Part shown: positions 5,920 to 12,070 of the stretch, one piece after another
How the letters are laid out: every line of letters begins with the position of its first letter
Position numbering within the stretch: the first letter of the stretch is position 1
Assembly (NCBI GenBank): GCA_902496505.1
Contig: CABVBB010000022.1
Span: 1-12,070, forward strand
Direction of reading: 5' to 3'
Length of the DNA stretch: 12,070 nucleotides
Source: an uncultured Peptococcaceae bacterium
GTDB taxonomy: Bacteria > Bacillota > Peptococcia > Peptococcales > Peptococcaceae
Notes under the pieces: generated by a model
What the model was told of the DNA's origin: nothing
Database searches by the model: none
Seen by the model: only the letters and a program-made list of their open reading frames with translations
Program-made: the position numbers and the translations under genes

Positions 5920-6867
5920 ATGATGAGCAAAAGTTTAAAGGATTTAAAAATTTTTACGGGCAATGCCAATCCGGTCTTAGCCCAAGAGATCGCAGATTAT
6001 CTGGGTATCGAGCTGGGACAGTCCAGCGTCAAGACTTTCAGCGATGGTGAGATCAATGTCTCCGTTGACGAAAGCGTCCGCGGCTGCGATGTCTTCATCA
6101 TTCAGCCAACTTGCATGCCGGTGAATAACAGCATCATGGAATTACTGATCATGATCGATGCTGTCCGCAGAGCATCGGCCAGACGGGTGACGGCAGTCAT
6201 CCCTTATTACGGTTATGCCCGTCAGGACCGCAAATCCAGAGGCAGAGAGCCTATCACCGCTAAATTGGTCGCCAATCTGATCACCAAAGCCGGTGCCAGA
6301 AGAGTTTTGGCTATGGATCTCCATGCTGGTCAGATCCAGGGCTTCTTCGACATCCCAGTGGATCATTTGGTCGGCGTACCTATTTTGGCAGATTATTATA
6401 TCAAGAAAAACTTGGAAGACGTTGTCGTCGTTTCGCCGGATATGGGCGGCGTGACCAGAGCGCGCAACCTGGCTGAGCGCATCGGCGCACCACTAGCTAT
6501 CATCGACAAGAGACGTCCTATGCCCAATGTGTCCGAAGTCATGAACATCATCGGCGACATCAAGGACAAAAATGTCATCATGACCGATGATATCATCGAT
6601 ACCGCCGGCACCATCACCAATGGTGCGCAGGCTTTGATGGACAGAGGCGCCAAAGCCGTTTACGCCTGCTGCACCCATCCTGTGCTTTCCGGCCCAGCTA
6701 TCGAGCGCTTGGAAGCTTCTCCGATCAAAGAATTGGTCGCTACCAACACCATTCCTCTGGGCGACAAGACCTGCAGCAAACTGCAGGTGCTGTCCGTAGC
6801 GCCTTTGGTAGGCGAAGCGATCCTCCGGATCCATCAGGATGCTTCCGTTAGCAAGCTTTTCAACTAA
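5920..6867 (+). CDS. prs: Ribose-phosphate pyrophosphokinase (PRPP synthetase)
   Basis: A 315-residue class I PRPP synthetase of standard length. It transfers pyrophosphate from ATP to ribose 5-phosphate to give PRPP for purine, pyrimidine, NAD, His and Trp synthesis. Visible motifs are the N-terminal [18 protein letters not shown] block, the flexible ATP-binding loop [12 protein letters not shown] at 101-112, the catalytic-His block [12 protein letters not shown] at 132-143 with H135, KRRP at 197-200, and the PRPP/ribose-5-P loop [12 protein letters not shown] at 221-232. The first of two adjacent ATGs (5920, 5923) is given; AAGGGGAG (5907-5914) is 5 bases from the first and 8 from the second, so 5923 may be the real start. 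PRPP is the effector of the PurR encoded three genes upstream, so enzyme and sensor are linked. The usual ctc/rplY gene does not follow. Confidence 0.97.
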   Translation: MMSKSLKDLKIFTGNANPVLAQEIADYLGIELGQSSVKTFSDGEINVSVDESVRGCDVFIIQPTCMPVNNSIMELLIMIDAVRRASARRVTAVIPYYGYARQDRKSRGREPITAKLVANLITKAGARRVLAMDLHAGQIQGFFDIPVDHLVGVPILADYYIKKNLEDVVVVSPDMGGVTRARNLAERIGAPLAIIDKRRPMPNVSEVMNIIGDIKDKNVIMTDDIIDTAGTITNGAQALMDRGAKAVYACCTHPVLSGPAIERLEASPIKELVATNTIPLGDKTCSKLQVLSVAPLVGEAILRIHQDASVSKLFN

Positions 6868-6881
6868 GTAAAGGATAAAGG

Positions 6882-6909
6882 GACCTGTTAGGCGAATACT
6901 AGACAGGTC
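6882..6909 (+). terminator. Hairpin downstream of prs without T run
   Basis: GACCTGT (6882-6888) pairs with ACAGGTC (6903-6909), and TAG/CTA can extend the stem inward with one bulged G. It starts 14 bases after the prs stop. No T run follows, so it is a poor intrinsic terminator; it may mark or protect the prs 3' end. Confidence 0.35.
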
Positions 6910-6928
6910 AGAGCACGTGCAGAGAAAA

Positions 6929-7033
6929 CATGATCATGGCCGGCCAAGCGGACGGTCATGCCAAGGGCCTGGCGGAGTCAGCTGGGCGTATGGGCAGATG
7001 GCACATACGCAGGCGGGCTTCGGCCAGGTTTTT
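6929..7033 (+). other. Structured non-coding region between prs and pth
   Basis: The 223-base gap 6868-7090 has no credible gene. Two abutting palindromes, CATGATCATG (6929-6938) and GGCCGGCC (6938-6945), share a base. GCGTATG (6986-6992) pairs with CATACGC (7004-7010). CCTGGC (6968-6973) can pair with GCCAGG (7023-7028) just before TTTTT (7029-7033). The competing small hairpin GGC-TTCG-GCC (7016-7025) uses the same GCC. Two exclusive folds, one ending in a T run, look like an attenuator in the pth leader, but I recognise no known riboswitch. No convincing promoter was found here, so pth probably depends on read-through from prs. Confidence 0.35.
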
Positions 7034-7090
7034 GCACTGCCAAGCAAGCGCTGAAACAGGCGCGCATCATGAGCAAAAGGAGCAATCGGC

Positions 7091-7654
7091 ATGTATATGA
7101 TAGTGGGCCTGGGCAATCCCGGCGACAAATACACAGCCACCAAGCATAATGTGGGCTTTTGGGCCATCGACGCCATTGCCGACGAAATGAACGTGCTGGT
7201 GGAAAAGAAGCAGTGCCAGGCGCTGACCGGAACGGGGATGTGGCATGGCAAAAAGGTGCTCTTAGTCAAGCCGCAGACCTTCATGAACCTGAGCGGTCAG
7301 GCAGTGATCGAGCTGCTTAATTATTACGCTGATCAGATCGACGATCTCTTGATCATCCACGATGATCTGGATCTGGAGCCGGGGATGCTGCGCTTCAAGC
7401 AAAACGGCAGTTCCGGCGGCCATAATGGCATCAAAAGCATTGCCCAGCATCTGAATTCCAATGAGTTCGACCGCTTGAAGCTGGGTATCGGCAAAAGCCG
7501 CGGCGATACAGCGGGCTATGTGCTGGCGCCTTTCAGCGCGGAAAACAAGCAGCTGGTGCAAGAAGCCGTGGATAAATCCGTGGAAGCGGTCGGCTGCTGG
7601 CTGACCGAGGGCATCTCTGTGGCCATGAATCGGTATAATCAAAAAAAGAAGTAG
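7091..7654 (+). CDS. pth: Peptidyl-tRNA hydrolase
   Basis: A 187-residue bacterial Pth, which frees tRNA from peptidyl-tRNA that drops off ribosomes; it is essential in most bacteria. The expected active-site residues are all present: the N-terminal IVGLGNPG at 4-11, catalytic H19 in KHNVGF, N66 in KPQTFMNLSG, D91 in the IHDDLDL block, and N112 in SSGGHNG. The C-terminal tail is short and basic (QKKK). ATG 7091 has AAGGAG (7077-7082) 8 bases upstream; the internal ATG at codon 3 would leave too little sequence before IVGLG. In B. subtilis this gene (spoVC) comes between ctc and mfd. Here it has the same mfd neighbour but follows prs directly across a structured 223-base gap. Confidence 0.96.
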   Translation: MYMIVGLGNPGDKYTATKHNVGFWAIDAIADEMNVLVEKKQCQALTGTGMWHGKKVLLVKPQTFMNLSGQAVIELLNYYADQIDDLLIIHDDLDLEPGMLRFKQNGSSGGHNGIKSIAQHLNSNEFDRLKLGIGKSRGDTAGYVLAPFSAENKQLVQEAVDKSVEAVGCWLTEGISVAMNRYNQKKK

Positions 7655-7673
7655 CGAGCAGTTCTAAAAATAA

Positions 7674-7700
7674 CAGCTGACGCATATGCTATATAAGCTG
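7674..7700. repeat. Nested palindrome in the pth-mfd gap
   Basis: CAGCT (7674-7678) and AGCTG (7696-7700) are inverted around the perfect 8-base palindrome GCATATGC (7682-7689). The segment is AT-rich and contains TATATAAG (7690-7697), which could be a -10 but has no -35 at the right distance. It could be an operator or chance. Confidence 0.35.
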
Positions 7701-7714
7701 AAAAGAGAAAAAAT

Positions 7715-7752
7715 GCAGTGGGGGCTTCCTGAGGAGGCGCCCACTTCACTGC
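7715..7752 (-). terminator. Hairpin before mfd that reads as a minus-strand terminator
   Basis: GTGGGGGCTTCC (7718-7729) and GGAGGCGCCCAC (7733-7744) pair at 11 of 12 positions around TGA; an alternative outer stem is GCAGTG (7715-7720) with CACTGC (7747-7752). On the plus strand there is no T run after it. On the minus strand the stem is followed by ATTTTTTCTCTTTT, the form of an intrinsic terminator. No minus-strand gene is visible upstream of it, so it may stop antisense transcription from within mfd. On the plus strand it lies in the mfd leader, 18 bases before the start codon. Confidence 0.5.
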
Positions 7753-7770
7753 GTACCAAAGGAGATTGAC

Positions 7771-10700
7771 ATGGAAAAACAAAAAACGTCTATTGTAGAC
7801 TTTTTAGCGGAAGATCCCTCCATACAGGCCTTGCAGAAATCGCTGGACCTCAAGAAGTCGCTGGCGGTCTATGGACTGGGCGAAGGACAGCGGACGCTGA
7901 TCAGCGCCGCGCTGCTCTCTGACCAGCAGGCGCATGACCTGCTGGTGCTTTGCGATACCCAAAAACGGGCCAAGGAGCTGTGGGAAGATCTCGGCAGCCT
8001 CCTAGAGCGTTATGAAGTGCTCTATTTCCCGGCGCTGGAAATGATCCCCTATGAGCTTTTGGCCAAAAGCGGCGAGCTGGAGCAGAAGCGGGCCGAGGTG
8101 CTGGCCAAGCTGCTCGATCCCAAGCGGCGCAAGCCCTTTGCCATCATCACCACCATCGAGGGCCTGAGCAAAGAATTGATCCCGGCCGAAGTCTTTCGCC
8201 AGGGCATCCGCACCTTGCAGGTCGGGGATGTGGTGGAACCAGAAGAACTCAAGGATTTTCTCGTCACCTATGGCTACGACGTGGTCGAGCAGGTGGAGCA
8301 GCAGGGACAGCTGGCCTTCCGCGGCGGCATCATGGATATCTATCCGCCTTGTCTGGAATACGCAGTGCGCATCGAGTTTTTTGATGACGAAGTGGATTCG
8401 CTGCGCTATTTTGACGTGGCCGATCAGCTCTCTATCCAAAAGGTACAGGCTGTGGAATTATCGCCTGCCAGGGAGTTTTTCCTCACGGAGGAACGCATCA
8501 GCAAAGGGATGACGGCTATTCGGGCAGCCTTCGAGCAGCAGGTGGAGCGCCTGACCAAGAAAAAAGACCGCTCGCCTCTGGAGCGTTTGCAGGGCAAGGT
8601 GGGCGAAGTCTTGGAAAAGGTGCAGCAGCATCTGTATTTCCCGGGACTGGAGCAGTTCCAGCACTTTTTCTATCCGGACGGTGTGACCATCCTCGATTAT
8701 ATGGATAAGAAAACGCTGGTCATCGTCGATGAAGCCAACCGCTTACAGGAGGCGCAGGCTCATCTGGAACGGGAGCGGCAGCAGAGCTTCGCTGGACTTT
8801 TGGTCAATGGCAGCGTGCTGCCGGAGCAAGAGGCCTACTTCCGCACGCTGGAGGAATTGGCGCAGGCGGTCAAGCTGCACAAAAATATCATTTATTCACT
8901 GATGCCCAAGAAATCGGAATTCGTCGAGCCTGAGCAGCAGTTCCACACCTTGGAATGCAAAAGCATCCCGCCCATCATGGGCAAGATCGAGCTTTTGGTA
9001 GAGGAACTGAAAAACTGGATCAAGCAGCGTTATGCGGTGCTCATCCTGCTCTCCAACGAAGAAAAGGCCATGCGCTTACAGCAGCTTTTGGAGGATAATG
9101 AGCTGCGCTCCACTTGGATCGCTGACCGCTATCAGGCTGACAGCGCGCAGATCTATCTGGCGCTGGGCACTCTGGCGCAGGGTGCGCAGTTTATGCACAG
9201 CCGCCTGGTCATCATCACCGAAAATGAGATCTTCCAAAACCACAAGAAGCGCACCACCAAGAAAATGTTCCACGAGGACGGTCAGCGCATCACCCATTTG
9301 GACGATCTCAAAGTGGGCGACTATGTGGTGCACATGAGCCACGGCATCGGCCAGTATTTGGGCATAGAGCGGCTGAAAACGGAGAATGTGGAGAGGGACT
9401 ATCTGGTCATCAAATACGCCGACGACGCCAAAGTATACGTGCCGGTAGACCGCTTCGAGCTCTTGCAGAAGTATGTGGTCGAAGAGGGCAAGATCCCCAA
9501 AGTCAACAAATTGGGCGGCGCAGAGTGGCAGAAGACCAAAATGAAGGTCAAAGCCTCCGTCGAGCAGATGGCCGAGCAGCTTTTGGAGATCTACGCCAAG
9601 CGGCAGAGTCAGCCGGGCTTTGCTTTTTCGCCTGATGATGAATGGCAGCGGCAGTTTGAAGACGCCTTCCCCTATGTGGAGACCGAGGATCAGCTCAAAG
9701 CCATTGCCGAGGTCAAAGCCGATATGATGAAGCCAATGGTCATGGATCGCCTGATCTGCGGCGATGTGGGCTACGGCAAGACAGAGGTCGCGATCCGCGC
9801 GGCCTTCAAGGCAGTCAACGACGGCAAGCAGGTGGCTGTTTTGGTGCCGACCACAGTACTGGCGCAGCAGCATTACAATACGTTCAAGGAGCGCTTTTCG
9901 CCCTACGGCATCAATGTGGGACTGCTCAGCCGCTTCTGCACCGCCAAGGAGCAAAAGACCGCCCTGGACGGGCTCAAAAACGGCACGCTGGATATCATCA
10001 TCGGCACCCACAAGCTGCTCAATAAATCGGTCAAATATAAAGATCTGGGGCTTTTGGTGGTGGATGAAGAGCAGCGTTTCGGCGTTTCCCACAAAGAAAA
10101 GATCAAGGCGCTCCGTTCGCAGGTGGACGTGCTGACGCTTTCCGCTACGCCTATTCCCCGTACGCTGCATATGTCGTTAGTGGGTATCCGCGATATGAGC
10201 GTCATCGAGACGCCGCCGCAGGACCGTTATCCGATCCAGACCTATATCGTCGAGCACAGCCCGGACGTGCTCAGCGACGCGATCCGTCGGGAGATCGGCC
10301 GAGGCGGCCAGGTCTTTTATGTGCACAACCGCATCGAGGATATCGAGCACGTGGCGGAGACCATCCAGCTGTTGGTGCCGGAGGCGCGCATCATCGTCGG
10401 TCATGGCCGTATGGATGAGCATCAGCTGGAAAACATCATGCTCCATTTCATCAACCACGAGGCGGACGTTTTGGTGAGCACCACCATCATCGAGACGGGA
10501 CTGGATATTGCCAATGCCAATACCCTCATCGTAGATGAAGCGGACAAAATGGGTCTGGCGCAGCTCTATCAGCTGCGCGGCCGCGTTGGCCGCAGCAATC
10601 GGGTGGCCTACGCGTACCTCACTTACAAAAAAGACCAGGCGCTCAATCCCACCGCGGAAAAACGTCTGGCCGCCATTCGCGAATATACTGAGCTGGGCTC

Positions 10701-11334
10701 CGGCTTCAAGATCGCCATGCGCGATCTGGAGATCCGCGGCGCGGGCAATCTCTTGGGCGCTGAGCAGCACGGCCAGGTCAGCGATGTGGGCTTCGACTTG
10801 TACTGCAAGCTCTTGGATGATGCCATCCGCCGGCTCAAAGGTGTCAACGAGCCAGAGGAATTGGAGGTAGAGATCGATCTGCCGGTCAACAGCTTTATCC
10901 CCGATTATTATATCAAGGACGCCTCCACCAAACTGGGCTTTTATCAGCGCATCCAGCGCACCCGCTCCGTGGAGAAGCTGGCGCAGTTGGCGGACGAGAT
11001 GGTGGACCGCTTCGGCGACATTCCCAGAGAGACGGCCAACCTCATGCAGGTGGCTGAGCTCAAAAGTTACTGCTACGATCTGCGCATGAAAAGCATCAAG
11101 CAAAAGGCCGGCGTCGTCCATATGAGCTTTGCGCCCGACGCCCAAATGGAGCCGGCCAAACTCTTCGAAGTGGCCAAAAAACACAAGCGCCGCCTCAATT
11201 ATTCCAATGCCAGCGGCGAGGTCATCCTCAAGCTGACCATCGGCAATGCCGTCAATCAGGAATGTTTAGATTTGGTGAAAGATGTCCTTCTGGACCTCAG
11301 GGAGTGTATCAAAGAGCCAGAAAGTCTGCTATAA
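7771..11334 (+). CDS. mfd: Transcription-repair coupling factor Mfd
   Basis: A complete 1187-residue Mfd, the ATP-driven translocase that removes RNA polymerase stalled at DNA lesions and recruits UvrA. The N-terminal UvrB-like region (about 25-340) has the usual degenerate P-loop area (YGLGEGQRTL), so it should not hydrolyse ATP. The CarD-like polymerase-interaction domain starts near 511 (DDLKVGDYVVHMSHGIGQYL). The superfamily 2 motor follows: motif I GDVGYGKTEVA at 664-674 with K670, motif II DEEQ at 765-768, the SATPIPRTLHMSL block, and later motifs TTIIETGLDI and QLRGRVGRS. The C-terminal TRCF domain runs from about 1035 (IDLPVNSFIPDYYI) to about 1135. ATG 7771 has AAAGGAG (7758-7764) 6 bases upstream. 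The stop codon lies inside a TATAAT that probably serves the next gene. Long open frames on its opposite strand are codon-bias shadows. Confidence 0.97.
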   Translation: MEKQKTSIVDFLAEDPSIQALQKSLDLKKSLAVYGLGEGQRTLISAALLSDQQAHDLLVLCDTQKRAKELWEDLGSLLERYEVLYFPALEMIPYELLAKSGELEQKRAEVLAKLLDPKRRKPFAIITTIEGLSKELIPAEVFRQGIRTLQVGDVVEPEELKDFLVTYGYDVVEQVEQQGQLAFRGGIMDIYPPCLEYAVRIEFFDDEVDSLRYFDVADQLSIQKVQAVELSPAREFFLTEERISKGMTAIRAAFEQQVERLTKKKDRSPLERLQGKVGEVLEKVQQHLYFPGLEQFQHFFYPDGVTILDYMDKKTLVIVDEANRLQEAQAHLERERQQSFAGLLVNGSVLPEQEAYFRTLEELAQAVKLHKNIIYSLMPKKSEFVEPEQQFHTLECKSIPPIMGKIELLVEELKNWIKQRYAVLILLSNEEKAMRLQQLLEDNELRSTWIADRYQADSAQIYLALGTLAQGAQFMHSRLVIITENEIFQNHKKRTTKKMFHEDGQRITHLDDLKVGDYVVHMSHGIGQYLGIERLKTENVERDYLVIKYADDAKVYVPVDRFELLQKYVVEEGKIPKVNKLGGAEWQKTKMKVKASVEQMAEQLLEIYAKRQSQPGFAFSPDDEWQRQFEDAFPYVETEDQLKAIAEVKADMMKPMVMDRLICGDVGYGKTEVAIRAAFKAVNDGKQVAVLVPTTVLAQQHYNTFKERFSPYGINVGLLSRFCTAKEQKTALDGLKNGTLDIIIGTHKLLNKSVKYKDLGLLVVDEEQRFGVSHKEKIKALRSQVDVLTLSATPIPRTLHMSLVGIRDMSVIETPPQDRYPIQTYIVEHSPDVLSDAIRREIGRGGQVFYVHNRIEDIEHVAETIQLLVPEARIIVGHGRMDEHQLENIMLHFINHEADVLVSTTIIETGLDIANANTLIVDEADKMGLAQLYQLRGRVGRSNRVAYAYLTYKKDQALNPTAEKRLAAIREYTELGSGFKIAMRDLEIRGAGNLLGAEQHGQVSDVGFDLYCKLLDDAIRRLKGVNEPEELEVEIDLPVNSFIPDYYIKDASTKLGFYQRIQRTRSVEKLAQLADEMVDRFGDIPRETANLMQVAELKSYCYDLRMKSIKQKAGVVHMSFAPDAQMEPAKLFEVAKKHKRRLNYSNASGEVILKLTIGNAVNQECLDLVKDVLLDLRECIKEPESLL

Positions 11335-11335
11335 T
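11327..11335 (+). promoter_or_regulatory. Extended -10 promoter for the foldase gene, overlapping the mfd stop
   Basis: TGCTATAAT is a full TGn extension plus a perfect -10; the TAA inside it is the mfd stop. A start near 11342 would give a leader of about 38 bases. The -35 position shows no good match, as is common with extended -10 promoters. Confidence 0.55.
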
Positions 11336-11379
11336 GGGAGTCACGTTGCAAACACCATCAGTCAAGGAGAGAATCAAAA

Positions 11380-12070
11380 ATGAGAAAACAAATCGCAACT
11401 TTACTCTTAGCGGCAATGACTCTGACCATGGCGGCAGGCTGCGGCACCACCGAGAAAAAGGTGGAAGGCACTCCGGCAGTCAAAGTCAATGGCGATATTA
11501 TCACCCAAGAAGAGATCGACAGCAACTATGATAGTGTATGCGCTGCTTACAATCTGGAACAGCAGGATGAACGCAATACGCTGCTGTTAAAGAGAATGGT
11601 TACTCAAACGAGCATTCAAAACCAGCTGCTTTTACAGGAAGCTGACCGCCAAGGGATCAAAGCGGATAAAGAACAAGTAGCGGAGCTTAAAAAACAGATG
11701 CAGGGCGGTGCATCTGATGCAGAGTTTGCTGAGTTTTTGAGTCAGCAGAAAATAACAGAAGACCTGCTGAATTCTCAGCTAGAGAAGCAGGTCATCTTAA
11801 ATGCATTAGGAGATGAAATAATAAAGGAAATCAATGTGGATGCCAAGGCTTATTTTGATGAGCATCCAGAGGCATTTGAACAAGTGCAGGCCAGTCATAT
11901 CTTAGTTGATACAGAGGACGAAGCTAAAGAGATCATCAAAGAACTGGATAATGGTGCAGACTTTGCCCAATTAGCTAAAGAGAAATCAACTGATCTGGGC
12001 AGCAAAGACAATGGCGGCGAACTGGGCTATTTTACTAGAGATAAAATGGTTCAGGCATTTTCCAATGCGG
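11380..12070 (+). CDS. PrsA/SurA-like lipoprotein peptidyl-prolyl isomerase, 3' end missing
   Basis: The frame is open from ATG 11380 to the window end (230 codons plus one base), so the C-terminus is missing. Residues 1-20 form a lipoprotein signal (MRKQIATLLLAAMTLTMAAG) with C21 as the lipidation site. This places the protein outside the cytoplasmic membrane. VKVNGDIITQEEID (35-48) opens a SurA-N-like chaperone segment. From about 167 a parvulin domain begins (VQASHILVDTEDEAKEII, then ADFAQLAKEKSTD and NGGELGYFTRDKMVQAF). Such proteins help exported proteins fold after secretion. AAGGAGA (11364-11370) is 9 bases upstream. A candidate promoter lies at the mfd stop, so it can be expressed independently of mfd. 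After about 11580 base composition falls: 25 of 60 G+C at 11881-11940, against 39 of 60 at 10741-10800 in mfd. I leave the symbol empty because prsA and surA types cannot be separated on this fragment. Confidence 0.88.
   Translation, partial: MRKQIATLLLAAMTLTMAAGCGTTEKKVEGTPAVKVNGDIITQEEIDSNYDSVCAAYNLEQQDERNTLLLKRMVTQTSIQNQLLLQEADRQGIKADKEQVAELKKQMQGGASDAEFAEFLSQQKITEDLLNSQLEKQVILNALGDEIIKEINVDAKAYFDEHPEAFEQVQASHILVDTEDEAKEIIKELDNGADFAQLAKEKSTDLGSKDNGGELGYFTRDKMVQAFSNA

Noticed and set aside
6958..7149. 63-codon frame between prs and pth, considered as a remnant of ctc/rplY
   Set aside because: The translation has no L25-like sequence, it overlaps the start of pth in another frame, and it has no ribosome site.
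7690..7697. TATATAAG as a -10 for mfd
   Set aside because: No -35 hexamer at 16-18 bases upstream and no TGn extension.
9076..10170. 364-codon open frame on the minus strand inside mfd
   Set aside because: It lies fully opposite a highly conserved gene, its translation is low-complexity and His/Leu/Asp-rich with no recognisable domain, and it has no ribosome site. It is a mirror of GC-rich third positions.
10177..11184. 335-codon open frame on the minus strand inside mfd
   Set aside because: Same reasoning: complete overlap with the conserved motor and TRCF domains, no domain, no start signals.
1..12070. Defence systems, mobile elements, CRISPR, tRNA, or a new multi-gene system
   Set aside because: All large genes are conserved housekeeping families in a conserved order. 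There are no transposase genes, direct-repeat arrays or cloverleaf sequences. Only two small units (1718-1906 and 2065-2862) are unexplained, and they do not form a system by themselves.

Overview
The window is a chromosomal housekeeping block from a Bacillota (Firmicutes) bacterium with moderately high G+C. All genes are on the plus strand. The order purR-spoVG-glmU-prs-pth-mfd-(PrsA/SurA-like foldase) is the conserved Bacillus/Clostridia/Negativicutes arrangement. The yabJ and ctc genes that interrupt it in Bacillus subtilis are absent. An NfnAB-type pair points to anaerobic ferredoxin metabolism. I would guess an anaerobic clostridial or Negativicutes lineage, but no marker here fixes the genus.

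Positions 1-1968: the C-terminal end of the NfnA-like flavin/iron-sulfur subunit, the complete NfnB-like subunit (also annotated as glutamate synthase small subunit), a 62-residue acidic protein of unknown function, and a near-perfect 17-bp intrinsic terminator. Positions 1985-2921: an isolated gene for a cysteine-rich protein with two DUF11-like repeats and no signal peptide, with its own candidate promoter and terminator.

Positions 2944-4412: purR, behind a strong sigma-A promoter and a PurBox-like half-site, then spoVG. The spoVG gene is preceded by a sequence that fits the sigma-H consensus, as at the classical B. subtilis spoVG promoter, and is followed by its own terminator. Positions 4454-6867: glmU (UDP-GlcNAc synthesis) and prs (PRPP synthesis), each with a weaker candidate promoter. 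PRPP is both the product of Prs and the effector of PurR.

Positions 6868-7770: pth (peptidyl-tRNA hydrolase), flanked by two non-coding gaps rich in inverted repeats. The hairpin before mfd reads as an intrinsic terminator on the minus strand, where no gene is seen. Positions 7771-12070: mfd, complete at 1187 residues, then a lipoprotein parvulin-type foldase cut by the window end. The foldase has a TGCTATAAT extended -10 element that contains the mfd stop codon.

I see no mobile element, CRISPR array, rRNA, tRNA or defence system. The genes themselves are ordinary. The most interesting signals are regulatory: the sigma-H-like spoVG promoter, the structured gaps around pth, and the two unexplained genes upstream of purR.
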